The notes beneath the pieces are model-generated. The model was not told where the DNA came from. It worked only from the letters and a program-made list of their open reading frames with translations, and ran no database searches. From Opitutia bacterium (GTDB lineage: Bacteria; Verrucomicrobiota; Verrucomicrobiia; Opitutales; Opitutaceae), in assembly GCA_016187945.1 (NCBI GenBank), contig JACPIT010000013.1, forward strand, positions 1 through 64,000: 64,000 nucleotides of DNA, read 5' to 3'. This document shows positions 41,601 through 48,200 of the stretch, one piece after another. Within the stretch, counting starts at the first letter, position 1. Each line of letters opens with the position of its first letter. The position numbers were made by a program, and so were the translations under genes.

Positions 41601-44504
41601 CGGTGAAGCCGATGCGATTTGCAGCACCGAGCCCGTGAAACTGAGGAACGAATCATTATGGCGCCAAGAATAGGTGCCGCTCACCGTGGCCGTCGCGTCC
41701 ACCACCAGTGCATCTCCACTACTGACCTGTATCGTCCGGAGCGGCTGCAAAATTTGAGGCCGCGCGATGACGGCGCCGATCGCCGCCGCACTCGTCGCCG
41801 TCCCGGCCGAACTCGTGGCAACTGCATCGTAGTTCCCCGCATCGTCAGGCGTCACACCCGTGATGCGCAGGGTCAACGAGGTAACCCCGCTGATTCTGCC
41901 GCCATCTACCAGCGGCACGCCGTTTTTCCGCCATTGTATGGCAGGCGTCGGCCGACCCTTCACCGAGACGGAAAACGTCATCGTGGCACCTTCGTTCACC
42001 GTCGCGTTAGCGGGCTGGGTTGAAAATGAGGGCGCGACAGGCGGAACCAGTGCCACGCTGCTGTAATTGCCCGCTCCCAATCCGTAAGCCATGGTGACGT
42101 CGGACGGAACGTCTCGTTGGCCATAGAAATTGTGCCCGAACGCCACAATCGTTCCGTCAGACTTGAGCGCCAAACTGTGGGACTGCCCCGCCGCAATCGC
42201 GACAACTCCGTTCAATCCTGCCGGGACCGTCGCTTGCCCATTGAAATCGAAACCCCACGCGACGACCGTCCCGTCCGTCTTCAGGGCCAAATTATGATCC
42301 CCGCCTGCTGCGATCGCCTTCACGTTGGCCAGACCGAAGGGCGGGGTTTGTGACGCGGCCGAGCTACCTCCCCACACCACGACCGTTCGATCCGCCAGCA
42401 ATGCGATGCTGTGTTCTTCGCCGGCAGCGATTGCCACGACATTTTGAAGCCCCACCGGAACGTCGGTCTGTCCGCGACTGTTGGAGCCCCACGCCACGAC
42501 CGTGCCGCCGGCCTTCAGGGCCAAGCAATGCTGCCCACCAACGGCCACGTCCACCACGTTGATCAGCCCAGCGGGCACTTCGGTCTGATGATAATAAGTT
42601 ATTCCCCACACCACGACGGTCCCGTCACTTCGCAGTGCGGCGCTGGCGTTGCTGCGGGCCGCAATTCTGACCACGTTTGTCAGCCCGGGCGGCACGACGG
42701 CCTCCGCATGAGTAAGATCGCCCCAGCTCACGACCGTCCCGTCCGCTTTCAAACCGAGCGAGTGCACGACGCCCGCGGCAACTTGCAAGAAACCAGCCGC
42801 ACCCGCCGGCGGCATCAGGTCTTGATACATGCTGTAACCCCAAGTCGCAGCGGTCGCGTTAGCGGGTGCCACCGTCACATAGAAAACCGACCGAGTTGAG
42901 CCACCGTCATTGGTAACCACCGCTTCATAGTAGCCACCGTCAGTCGCCGTCGCATTGAGCGTGAAACTTGGTGCCGTGGCGCCGGCGATATTTTGGCCAT
43001 TGCGACGCCACTGGTAGTTGAGTGTGCCCGATCCGGTTGCGGCGACGTTAAACGTGGCGCTCTGTCCGACCGCGAGCGCACGCGAAAGCGGCTTGGTCGT
43101 GATTTGCGGGGGCGCCGGCAAAACGGTCAAGGTCGCCTCCACGCTGGTGACCGAACCCGCTACGTTGGAAACAACGCACCGGAAGCGATCTCCGCTCATC
43201 GAGAGAGCCTGCGCCACCACCGACAGCGTCGCAGTGTCGGCTCCCGAAAAATTTCCACCATTGGAAATGTCGCTCCATTCTCCGCTGCCACTCGCTGCCC
43301 GCTGCCAGCGGAATGTCGGAGCCGGTGAGCCGTTTGCTGACACGCTGAACTGCGTCGTCTGGCCAACCGTGATCGATTGGTTTGACGGCTGCGCCGTTAA
43401 GGTCGGCGCGCTGTCCGTCTGTCCGGGCGTAAACGAAAGATTCAGCACCACAATGCCCCACTGTGAATCCCAACCGCCGACCACGAAACGGTAGGTTGTT
43501 CCCGCCGTCACATTGAACGTAATCGCGCTGCGGCGCTCCGAGTCACTGGCGTCATCATTCGCCGCGAGTTGAGTAAGCGAGGCGACGTAATCTCCCGTGT
43601 AGGCGGCGAGGACCGTGTCGAAGTTCGTTCCGAGAGTGTTGATCGTGAGCGTGCCGTTCGACGGCGCCGTCCACTTCCACCAAATCGAAGCTCCGTCGTT
43701 ACTGTGGCCGTGGTGCGGTTCGCCGGATTCTTTCGTCGCGCCGACGCTCGAGCCGGTGACGGTCGTGCTGCCACTGCTGAGGCTGATCGTCCAAGCACTG
43801 GCGAAATTATCGTTGCTCGGCGCGCTGTAGCCGCCGGGGCGACTGTAGAGGAGTTGTGCGCCGGTGAGGTCGTCGGTTTGCAGCGAGTCGATGTTGCTGA
43901 CGTAGGCGTTCATGATTGCCGTTACCGACTGGCCGTCCTGATCGGGGTGATCGAGGCCCAGCACGTGGCCGAGTTCGTGGATCGCGACGCGGCGGATGTC
44001 TTCGGGCTGCTGAAGATTCCCGCGATAGGAATCCCAGGTCCACTTGCTGTTGAAAAGAATGTCCGACTGCGTGCGCTGGTAGGTGCCGTCGCCGCGCGCG
44101 TTCGTGGCGACCCACGAGAGCGTCACGGCGAGAGTGTTATCGCCGAAGTCCTGCGGCGGGTTGTCGGGATCGGTGCTGTTGCTGTAGATCTTCGTGTCGA
44201 ACGCGATTTCGTTCACGCCGTCGCCGTCGCTGGCAAGGCCGGACGCGGCGATCGAGGGGGCGAACTGCACCTGCGTGACCTGCGCGTTCCAGGTGGTCAT
44301 CGCCGCTTGCACGCTGCCGGCATAGCTGGTGCCGTCCTGCAGGTTTGCGGTCTGCGACATGCGGATCACGAACGGGATCGAACCGGCGTCCCAGGTGACT
44401 CGCGCGCCGCCTTGGCCGTAAATGAGATCGTAGCCGAACGCGCTGAGTGCGCCGCACGCGGCGAGCGCGAGTGCGGCGAGGAGGCGGAGAAAATTATTTC
44501 GCAC
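29682..44504 (-). CDS. Giant secreted matrixin-headed protein with mixed RCC1, BNR, FN3 and Ig domains
   Basis: A 4940-residue protein in one open frame. N-terminal signal sequence MRNNFLRLLAALALAACGAL includes LAAC (Cys17), which fits a lipobox, although cleavage after AFG (24) is also possible. Matrixin protease domain (about 25-222) with complete zinc motif HELGHVLGLDH (176-186) and Met-turn AIMNAY (Met198), then a pre-peptidase-like beta domain (about 228-360) and two Ig domains. After this come two RCC1 propellers with Ig pairs, two long BNR-like arrays ('SxDGxxWT' blades), then three canonical RCC1 propellers (GQLGDGTTTNR type), each followed by an FN3 domain (YYYWVKAANPAG) and an Ig domain. 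MBG-like repeats and the shared C-terminal module ending FLRLVVAR close the protein. Its start overlaps the 3' end of the 196-residue gene by 11 bases, so the two are translationally coupled. GC content drops in the middle third. The head is closely related to the GlyGly-CTERM protease at 62837-64000. Confidence 0.9.
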   Translation of the reverse strand: MRNNFLRLLAALALAACGALSAFGYDLIYGQGGARVTWDAGSIPFVIRMSQTANLQDGTSYAGSVQAAMTTWNAQVTQVQFAPSIAASGLASDGDGVNEIAFDTKIYSNSTDPDNPPQDFGDNTLAVTLSWVATNARGDGTYQRTQSDILFNSKWTWDSYRGNLQQPEDIRRVAIHELGHVLGLDHPDQDGQSVTAIMNAYVSNIDSLQTDDLTGAQLLYSRPGGYSAPSNDNFASAWTISLSSGSTTVTGSSVGATKESGEPHHGHSNDGASIWWKWTAPSNGTLTINTLGTNFDTVLAAYTGDYVASLTQLAANDDASDSERRSAITFNVTAGTTYRFVVGGWDSQWGIVVLNLSFTPGQTDSAPTLTAQPSNQSITVGQTTQFSVSANGSPAPTFRWQRAASGSGEWSDISNGGNFSGADTATLSVVAQALSMSGDRFRCVVSNVAGSVTSVEATLTVLPAPPQITTKPLSRALAVGQSATFNVAATGSGTLNYQWRRNGQNIAGATAPSFTLNATATDGGYYEAVVTNDGGSTRSVFYVTVAPANATAATWGYSMYQDLMPPAGAAGFLQVAAGVVHSLGLKADGTVVSWGDLTHAEAVVPPGLTNVVRIAARSNASAALRSDGTVVVWGITYYHQTEVPAGLINVVDVAVGGQHCLALKAGGTVVAWGSNSRGQTDVPVGLQNVVAIAAGEEHSIALLADRTVVVWGGSSAASQTPPFGLANVKAIAAGGDHNLALKTDGTVVAWGFDFNGQATVPAGLNGVVAIAAGQSHSLALKSDGTIVAFGHNFYGQRDVPSDVTMAYGLGAGNYSSVALVPPVAPSFSTQPANATVNEGATMTFSVSVKGRPTPAIQWRKNGVPLVDGGRISGVTSLTLRITGVTPDDAGNYDAVATSSAGTATSAAAIGAVIARPQILQPLRTIQVSSGDALVVDATATVSGTYSWRHNDSFLSFTGSVLQIASASPADSGYYAVTVSNSAGSTTRIFHVRVTRPNRVVTWGANESGQTDLPAGLENVSDLVAGNGHAAALRADGTVVAWGRNDFGQRNVPAGLSGVVQLAAGGDHMLALKSDGSVVAWGRNSAGQATVPAGLTNVVQVAAGGNHSVALKNDGTVVAWGANESGQCLVPNNLRTTYAITAGERHTFVLTDLGFLAWGSSSSGELNVTSWSSSVFAAGDGFSIWALSGTGQLLGNGGVITPLGVDNVVAMSARASHYILLKSTGEVLARARSSSEQSGVPATLGNVRLVAAGEAFFAAAVAIDPPIILQQPQDLAVAKGASISLSVQASAATGYQWFKDDQPLADGGRVSGSSTATLTISGAQSSDQGSYRVRVTNEFGQVFSRSATCSVQAFLVTISPATANTDGSLVTLSVTASGTGPFTYQWFAGASGDTSLPVSGGTSNTLTVAQDDSLARYWVRVVSGADIALSDTMAVGRWGLIEPYFDTAYLYATASGGGVHVMVGDGAAAYSSNGVDWRKGTIESSASLRCVLHDGTRFVAGGVGGQLFSSADGRTWTKIRLADAGSSEVLSSVARGNGVTVFVGVSGKVLTLTSGNDWAWRYVMEQNANIVLRSVTFGTGRFVAAGYTAADGTKRVYQSTDGVNWARCSVSFSSSTYAFGSLNQVVFVSGRFVAMGVSEYYGGPKYAVASADGITWTAPIFSEGGGAAFQVGDHLIDSSFRTSTDGLTWSAVPTGVMPNMVNAIGYADGTYFALAGSSGSGASFRLWTSADLSNWSQRLGFSIPSEVAYGAGRFVAVSGNAARYSDDGVNWKYAVNPSAYSLGAVAYGNGLFVAVNSYTYSGYTHYTSTDGVTWTARNFIGQGQTAGFSGVAYLGGQWLMWNGGAIYRSSDGINWSGTISNGSVVASIAYGNGLYVGVGPWGTVATSSDGAVWSELTTRPTSQHFRKVVFGAGVFVAYAGDGTLWRSADGAEWGQFGTYPSGITALAFAGGQFLAAHGGDLLTSLDGRTWQVAPGALVNAGGSYRVVSNFLHAGGTWWASTNVERWLRAPMPLSAPMIDASPSNRSVASGQTATLMVSATGANLSFQWYLGEAGDTSHPIIGAISATFTTGALTQTTRFWVRISNADGFVNSSTVTVTIGAAPQITTQPQSADVVEGATANLGVIASGTPPLTYQWYRGNRGDTSRPISSATGGGYLTPSNATVAQKYWVRVSNGSGSVDSETVTVTPWLKAEQVVRLENFGSGFLRALTSTGTLTSSDGLSWQRFPGQPAATALAFGNGMYVGATNSSSSSTIYSSANGVDWAQRFDSGGAQTSGGVFGAGRFVLVGPGRTGSVLSSSDGQSWSVSSLGSGGSNVSLEAVCFDQGLFVGVGGDASGEAAIMTSPDGVNWTRRSLTISGSDAYRWLGGVTRAGSLFFAVGHDGGLMATSSDGVTWTQRQPPTFFSSPSIAWVNGIYCITDGSFSYYTSSDGLSWTWRPGPAQTQMSLVHAFNGRFWAVVGGIVFSSTDALTWEPRFGAPAIGYSVVSMTQGGGRFVTSGSWRNDYFSDDGIVWTQSQTGIGDQVGGRLLYALGKFFCTDADFGGRYWHSSDGSNWQVADIAGFSGTITRFEFANGMLVALGTKGNFATSTDGLSWTNRSIGFDGYLTAFAFGNGRYVVASDWKLWTSTNLVNWSASTQSDALVNRMHFGRGVFVGVGYERILTSVDGLNWTERQPAGFDAVEATFEFDGERFWILGGNALYDSTDGISWHRRPLPFGSSRFFAISDHTILVAADDGIWRSTDLGGNISITTQPVNRNVAAGTGTSFSVATSSPGVSFQWQYSAAGFSEWTAVVPGTNFSGVNAATLTLAKASLPQDGTRFRCVLSNGSTEAISAEATLNVYVAPPVIEPMPVSRTVLSGGAIELSVQVESPVAVTYQWFFNGSAISGATAATLTIPAFRAANNGNYWVRVTNSAGSATSSVTAVEIATAPVIDTQPAGGAFIAGTSPSLSVDYTTNTPPTFAWSRNNVGLTSSDSAIYTLSNIQPAHAGVYRVALTNIAGSVTSDPATVAVVPQNGVLFVAAGYSHSLFLRTDGRLFGMGRAVDGALPPGAGVDRVWTVPVLLAEDVVQMSAGDYFTVYITRDGKLWGRGSNNSGQLGDGTTIDRTEPILIASNVAAVDAGGEHTLFIKKDGTVWATGRNDSGQLGDGTTTNRSSPVQVADNAIAVSAGAQHSLLIKSGGTLWAAGFGGNGALGSGNTQNATTWQQVTTDVTAISAGGGHSLFIKTDGTLWATGYNAFFALGDGTSVDRLTPIQVATSVSLICAGYGNSLFTKTDGTLWAMGSNAGTFGNGTTASSSVPVQISVPSSVYAIAVGSGQALQARADGSLWSAGRNNWGQLGVGHRDSVANLALVTSGTLSSTSAPTDPVASDGTYSDGVRLTWTAPLAWRRFEVWRNTVDNSATATQLAQRVLLPYYFDATAVQGQTYYYWVKAANPAGATGFSASDTGYSSNGTPPVIVTPPASQTVTAGSDVTFTVSATGTPPFSYQWFKGTTPIAGATADTFTLPYVLGADTGEYSVTVTTAAGSTASAPATLAISGPAAVVQVATGAYHSLFLRGDGTLWAAGNNTAGQLGDGTTTNRENPVQVATDVRAIYAGWWHSFFLKSDGSLWAMGSNSYGQLGDGTTNSTTQPVQVMTDVVKVATWERRTLFLKSDGTLWVAGNGAMGGANVFASNPQPKQLMTDVRDMALGEQHMLVVKINGDLFAAGRNLFGQLGDGTTTNRASFVPVAAGVAAVVAGQEHSAFLKLDGTLWTVGLNDYGQLGTGDKTDRTQAVQIATGVRAVFAGYRRTWFVKNDGTLWRAGSTDAIFSVAGDATPVQVTGNPVAMASLLSHSLYLLADGRVLSAGENAVGQLADGTFTAHETASPVMPGVFAVPGEVSTLSATDAALTGAVRVIWSPVLGATGYEVWRGSTNNSAQATRIAAWVGETFYYDYTAPAATSYYWVRALSAAGVGAFGASDSGSPDLSALPQITAQPQDVKSYVGLSATLSVTATGAGPLSYQWMKDGATLDGATQAQLTLTNLQVANSGVYRVVVSNASGSVTSQAATLSVTVPHGVLHVSAGREHSLFLRTDGSLWGAGSSAFGQIPAGQNVVEVTSPTLIANDVVAMAAGWWHTLFVTADGRLYATGRNDSGQLGDGTTTNRSTPVLIASDVAAVGAGAENSYFIRKDGSLWGMGGGSWNQLGNGSLIRQLSPIKLLDRAVAVAVGERHAVVLKDDGTVWTAGYFSYGALGTGNSNSDRWAQIATGATAVAAGDNHTLFLKSDGSLWAAGDNRVGQLGNGTTSGTGGAAGVLTPFQVTTGVSMIAAGGNTSLVTKTDGTVWAMGANAGAYGNGTTTDELNPMQIFSGNAYGLSTSGLHTLIAVSDGSLRVTGLNYRGQLGNGTQTASTSFLSVATGAIVAPTAPAGLAAVAEAGGTGIRVTWNASLGWRRFEIWRGTTTSLADATMIVQRVSLPTYLDTTAQAGTPYYYWVKAANPAGVSAPSAMATSAGAPPAISQSPSNQTVDVGASVTFTVVADGTAPLTYQWRKGGNAIDGATAAGYTIASAQIADAGSYDVVVSNAFGSATSSAAALTVTPLSQTITFAALPDVAFSPTPITLTASASSSLPVSFTIVSGSATLSGNSLTLTAAGSLTVRAAQSGDATYAAAANVDRTFTVTKAPATVTLGALSVTYDGTAKSATATTNPDSLSVTLTYDGGPTAPTDAGNYAVAATIDDTRYQGTASDSLTIAKAAQTISFAALADQAFSATPLALSATSSSNLSVSFAVVSGPATLNGSALTLTGAGTVTIRAAQSGNANYLAAPNVDRSFVVAMGFDAWLREHFTSDELLDATISGPNADSDGDGFVNLTEYALGADPRADSAANAPQMSATATDWTFTYTRPADRSDIVYTVEYSTNLTTWSSVGVTHTLVSSSNGAETWRATYPVSSAPACFLRLVVAR
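31310..35480 (-). repeat. Three RCC1 propeller + FN3 + Ig modules
   Basis: Propellers at about 35480-34420, 33890-32880 and 32340-31310 carry canonical RCC1 blades (GRNDSGQLGDGTTTNRSSPV). Each is followed by an FN3 domain (WRRFEVWRNT, YYYWVKAANPAG) and an Ig domain. This blade type differs from the 'ADGTVVAWG' type found at the other end of the same protein, so the protein was assembled from at least two RCC1 lineages. Confidence 0.75.
36270..40200 (-). repeat. Two BNR/Ycf48-like propeller arrays
   Basis: About 40200-38460 and 37940-36270 encode repeated blades with the pattern 'SSDGxxWxxxxxG....VAYGNGLYVGVG', for example YTSTDGVTWTARNF and TSVDGLNWTERQ. These resemble BNR/sialidase-type or Ycf48-like propeller blades (Asp-box-like SxDGxxW). 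No catalytic sialidase residues are apparent, so they are read as structural propellers. Two Ig domains separate the arrays. The DNA here is the least GC-rich of the giant genes. Confidence 0.65.
40730..42845 (-). repeat. Two RCC1-type propellers with Ig pairs
   Basis: Within the 4940-residue protein, two seven-blade arrays of the same style as the 6797-residue protein (VVQVAAGGNHSVALKNDGTV) lie at about 42845-42040 and 41530-40730, separated by two Ig domains. Boundaries are approximate. Confidence 0.7.
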
Positions 44505-45084
44505 GGCGCGCCTCCCGGATCTTCGTGACGAAGGACTGCGGGGTGAGCGCGTCGGTCTTGGATTTGAATTTCTTCTGGAGCGTCGCGGCGTTGCCCTCGG
44601 TCATCGGGGCGGCAACTTCGGCCACGTCGGACATCGGCACGTCGTTGCTGCGCGCGATGTATTCGTGCCCGGCGTCGTCGTGTCGGACGCGGTAGCGGCC
44701 GTGCATCACCGCGTAGAGCGGGAAGAAATTCCGGCCGTTGCCCTGGACGAAGAGGATGTCCTCGTCGCCTTCCTTGAATCGCGGCGCGCCTTCGACGCGC
44801 AGCTCGGTCGCGCCGACGCGTCCGCCCAGGCAGGTGAGGACGGGCTCGGCGGGCGGCTCGCCGGCGATGGTCTCGAGCACTTCGAGCGTGACTTTGGTGT
44901 AGATCAGCGGCGGTTTGCCGGGGCGCTCTTTCGCCTCGTAGACGAGGCGTTTGACGCGCGCGCGCACGATGTAGTCGGCGCCATTCACCAATTCGGCGAA
45001 CGTCGGCGGTTTGACGGACGTGGCCTGCAGGGGCGCGGCAAGCGCCGACACTGCGGCCAGGACGAGAATGAAGCGGGCAAACAT
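44494..45084 (-). CDS. Small secreted protein coupled to the matrixin giant, unknown function
   Basis: A 196-residue protein with a signal peptide (MFARFILVLAAVSALAAPLQA, cleavage before TSVKPP). The mature part is one beta-rich domain: FAELVNGADYIVRARV, VTLEVLETIAGEPPAEPVLT, LGGRVGATELRVEGAPRF, EGDEDILFVQGNG and MHGRYRV. The start at 45084 was chosen because it gives the signal peptide; the upstream open frame does not look coding. Its 3' end overlaps the start of the 4940-residue gene by 11 bases. From memory, similar proteins often sit directly before matrixin-type protease genes in Verrucomicrobiota, which would fit an inhibitor, chaperone or cofactor of the protease. No family name is recognised and the role is inference. 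Confidence 0.8.
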   Translation of the reverse strand: MFARFILVLAAVSALAAPLQATSVKPPTFAELVNGADYIVRARVKRLVYEAKERPGKPPLIYTKVTLEVLETIAGEPPAEPVLTCLGGRVGATELRVEGAPRFKEGDEDILFVQGNGRNFFPLYAVMHGRYRVRHDDAGHEYIARSNDVPMSDVAEVAAPMTEGNAATLQKKFKSKTDALTPQSFVTKIREARRAK

Positions 45085-45186
45085 GAGGAGTTGGGCCGGC
45101 CGTAAACGGCTGGTTGATTTTCGGCTGCCGCAACACCGCCGGTTCGTCTCCCTCGCCGTCGGGGCCCATGTTGCGACTTCCGCCGC

Positions 45187-45209
45187 AAAAAAGGCATTTC
45201 CCCCATGCC
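45187..45209 (-). terminator. Likely intrinsic terminator between the delta-60 giant and the 196-residue gene
   Basis: On the minus strand GGCAT, a seven-base loop and ATGCC form a 5-bp stem directly followed by six T. It lies 67-89 bases past the delta-60 stop at 45276. The stem is short, but the T-run is unusual in this GC-rich background. It would separate the delta-60 gene from the downstream transcript. The remaining bases of 45085-45275 include an eight-base C-run (45239-45246) and nothing else recognisable. Confidence 0.5.
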
Positions 45210-45275
45210 ATGGCAAGCCCGAGCTGGCCGGACCGAGACCCCCCCCGGCCCGGCGCGCTTCGGACTGCGATCCGC

Positions 45276-48200
45276 CTACCGCGTCACCATGAGTCGCAGG
45301 AAACAGTTCGGCGCGGAGGCGGCGGGATAAGTCGCGCGCCACGTTTCGACGCCGTTGCTCGTCGAGACGAGCGTGTGCGTGACGCCGCTCGCCGACCAAC
45401 TGGCGAGGTTGGTCGACATCTGCACGGCGTAGGTCACATCGGCGCGGTCAGCGGGGCGCTGGTAAGTGAGCGTCCAGTTGCCGCTCGCCAGCGCGATGGT
45501 CGGCGCGCCGCTCGGGCTCGCCACCTTCGGGTCGAGACCGAGCGCGTATTCGACCAAGTTCGGCAAACCGTCGCGGTCGTAGTCGGCGTTCGGGCCGGTG
45601 AGCGCGGCGTTGGCGATTTCCTCCGGCGTGAAACGCTCCAGCAACCACGACGCGAACGTCGGCGCGACCACGAACGTCCGCTCCACCGGCGTCGCGGGGG
45701 CGTAGGCCGCGTCGCCCGGCTGCGTGGCGCGCACGGTGACGCTGCCGGCGCCGAGCAGCGTCAACGTGCTGCCGCTGACGCTCGCCGGTCCGGAAACGAT
45801 TTCAAAGGCGACCGCGAGGCCGGAGCTGGCGCTGGCGTCGAGCGTGAGCGGCGCCGTGCCGAACGGCACGTCGGGCGGCGCCGCGAACGTGATCGTCTGA
45901 GCCTGCTGCGTCACGCTCACCACCGCGCTGCGCGAGGTCGCGTTGCCGTAGGTGTTGCTCACGACGACGTCGTAGGTGCCGGCGACGCTCGCGGTGTAGC
46001 TCGCGGCCGTGGCACCGGAGATCGCGTTGCCGTTGCGGCGCCATTGGTAGTTCAGCGTGGCCGCGCCGCTCGCCGTGACCGTGAACGTCGTCGTGCCGCC
46101 GCCGCCGAGCGTGGCGTTCGCGAGCGTGTCGGCGAGGATTTCGGGCGCGAGCGGCGTGCCTTGCAGCGAGACGAGGCCCGGGCGGTTCACGCCATCGTCG
46201 AGGTAAGTGAAACTGCCGACGACGACCAGGTGTCCGGTGGGCAACAGCACGAGATCGCGGAACGCGGTGCTCGACGTGCCGCCGACGGTGCCGGTGAACG
46301 AACGCGTGCCATCGAACGTCGCGTCGAGCGCGCCGTCCGGCTCGAATTGCAGCACGCGCGAGCGCGTGCCGGCCGCCTCGACGAAGTTCGCCGCGATCGC
46401 GATGCGCCCGTCGGGCCGCAGCACGATCGGCAGCGTGGAGCTGTTGAAGTTCGGCGTCGCGCCGAGGGCGAACGTCGGATCGACGACGCCGTTGGCCGTC
46501 AGGCGAGCCGCGCCGGCGCGAGCCACGCCGTCGACCGACGAGAATTGGCCCGCGATCAACAGTCGGCCGTCCGGATAAACGACGAGTTGATAAACGTTCG
46601 CCACGCTCAGGTTGTTGAAGCTCGTGTCGAGCGCGCCCGTCGCGAGGAAACGCACGACGCCGCGTCGCGCCGCGCCGCCCGCAGTCATGAACGGCCCGGC
46701 GACGAGCACGCGTCCGTCCGCCAGCGCACGCAGGACGAGCGGCGCCTGGTCGACGCCGCCGTTCGGAGCGAACGTCGGGTCGAGCGCGCCGCCAGCGGTG
46801 AGGCGCACGAGGTTTTTCGTCGCCGTGCCGCCAACATCGACGGTGAAGCTGCCGCCCACGTAGAGGCGACCGTCGGCGAGCGACGCCAGCGCGGTGACCG
46901 TCCCGTCGGCGGGGAGCGCCGCGGCGAACGTCGGGTCGAGCTGTCCGTCGGCGGTGAGACGCACGAGGCGCGCGACCGGCTGGCCGCCGAGCGTCGCGAA
47001 CGTGCCCCACAGATAGAAACGTCCGTCGGCGAGCGGAGCGATGCCCGTGATCGAACCGCCCGTGGCGTTTAGCGCCGCGAACGCCGGATCGGGCGTGCCG
47101 TCGGCGAGCAAGCGCGTGAGGCCCGCGCCTGCGATCGTCCACCAGCGCCCGTCGCTCGCCGGCGCGAGGCCGAGGACGTTGGCGGCGACTCCGCTCGCGT
47201 GGAAGCCGAGACGGATCGCGCCGGAGCGCAGCGGCGTCGCGGCGGGACGCACCACGAGATTCACGAACGCCTCGGCGTAGCCCTCGCCGTTGGCGACGAC
47301 GACGCGGTATTGGCCGGCGTCGGCGGGCTTCACATTCTTGAGCGCGAGCGAAGCGGTGGTGCCGAGCACCGTCGCGGGATCGGAGACTTTCGTCCAGGCG
47401 TAGGTGAGCGTGCCGCCGGGCGTGCTGGCGCCGACGCTCCAGGTGACGCTGCCGCCCTCGGGCAATTCGGCGTCGGCGGGCGCGGTGCCGATGACGGGCG
47501 TGAGCGCGTCGGTGAACTGCACCCACGCCGTCGCGTGCCGGACATTCGCCGTCGCACTGTTGGCGGCGCCGCCGATGCGACCGAAGTCGCCGACGAGGAG
47601 CACCTGGTTGCCGTTCGCGAGCAGCGGCACGACGCGCGTCGCTGCGCTGCTCGACGCGTAGCCGCGGAAGAACGCGCCGCGATAATTGTTGGCGTTGTTG
47701 AAGAGCGTGTCGGGCGTGCCGTCGGCGCGCAGGCGATAGATCGAGTTCGAGACGGAGGCGACGATGCTGCCGTCGGGCAACAGCAGCGCGCTCGTGTAGC
47801 CGGAGGTGAAGTTCGCCGTCACAGGCAGCAGCGCGCCGTCGGCGCCGAGCCAGGCGAGGCCGGTGCGCGTCGCGCCGCCGATCTGCGAGAAATTGCCGCC
47901 AACCAAGAGGCGCCCGTCGGACGCGGCGCGCACGAAATTCACGGTCGAGTTCGGCGCCGGCGCGAAAGTCGCGTCGAGACCGCCGCTCGCGTCGAGACGG
48001 ATCAAGCGCGTGGCCGTGACACCGTTGTAGGTCGTGAACGCGCCGCCGACGATCACGCGGTCGTCGGCTTGCATCAGCAGCGTCGTGGGCGCGTTGCTGA
48101 GTCCCGTGCCGACGACGAAACCGGTGTCGAGCGCGCCGGTCGCGGTGAGGCGCGCGATGAATTGCCGCGCCGTCCCGGCGACCTGGCTGAACGAACCGCC

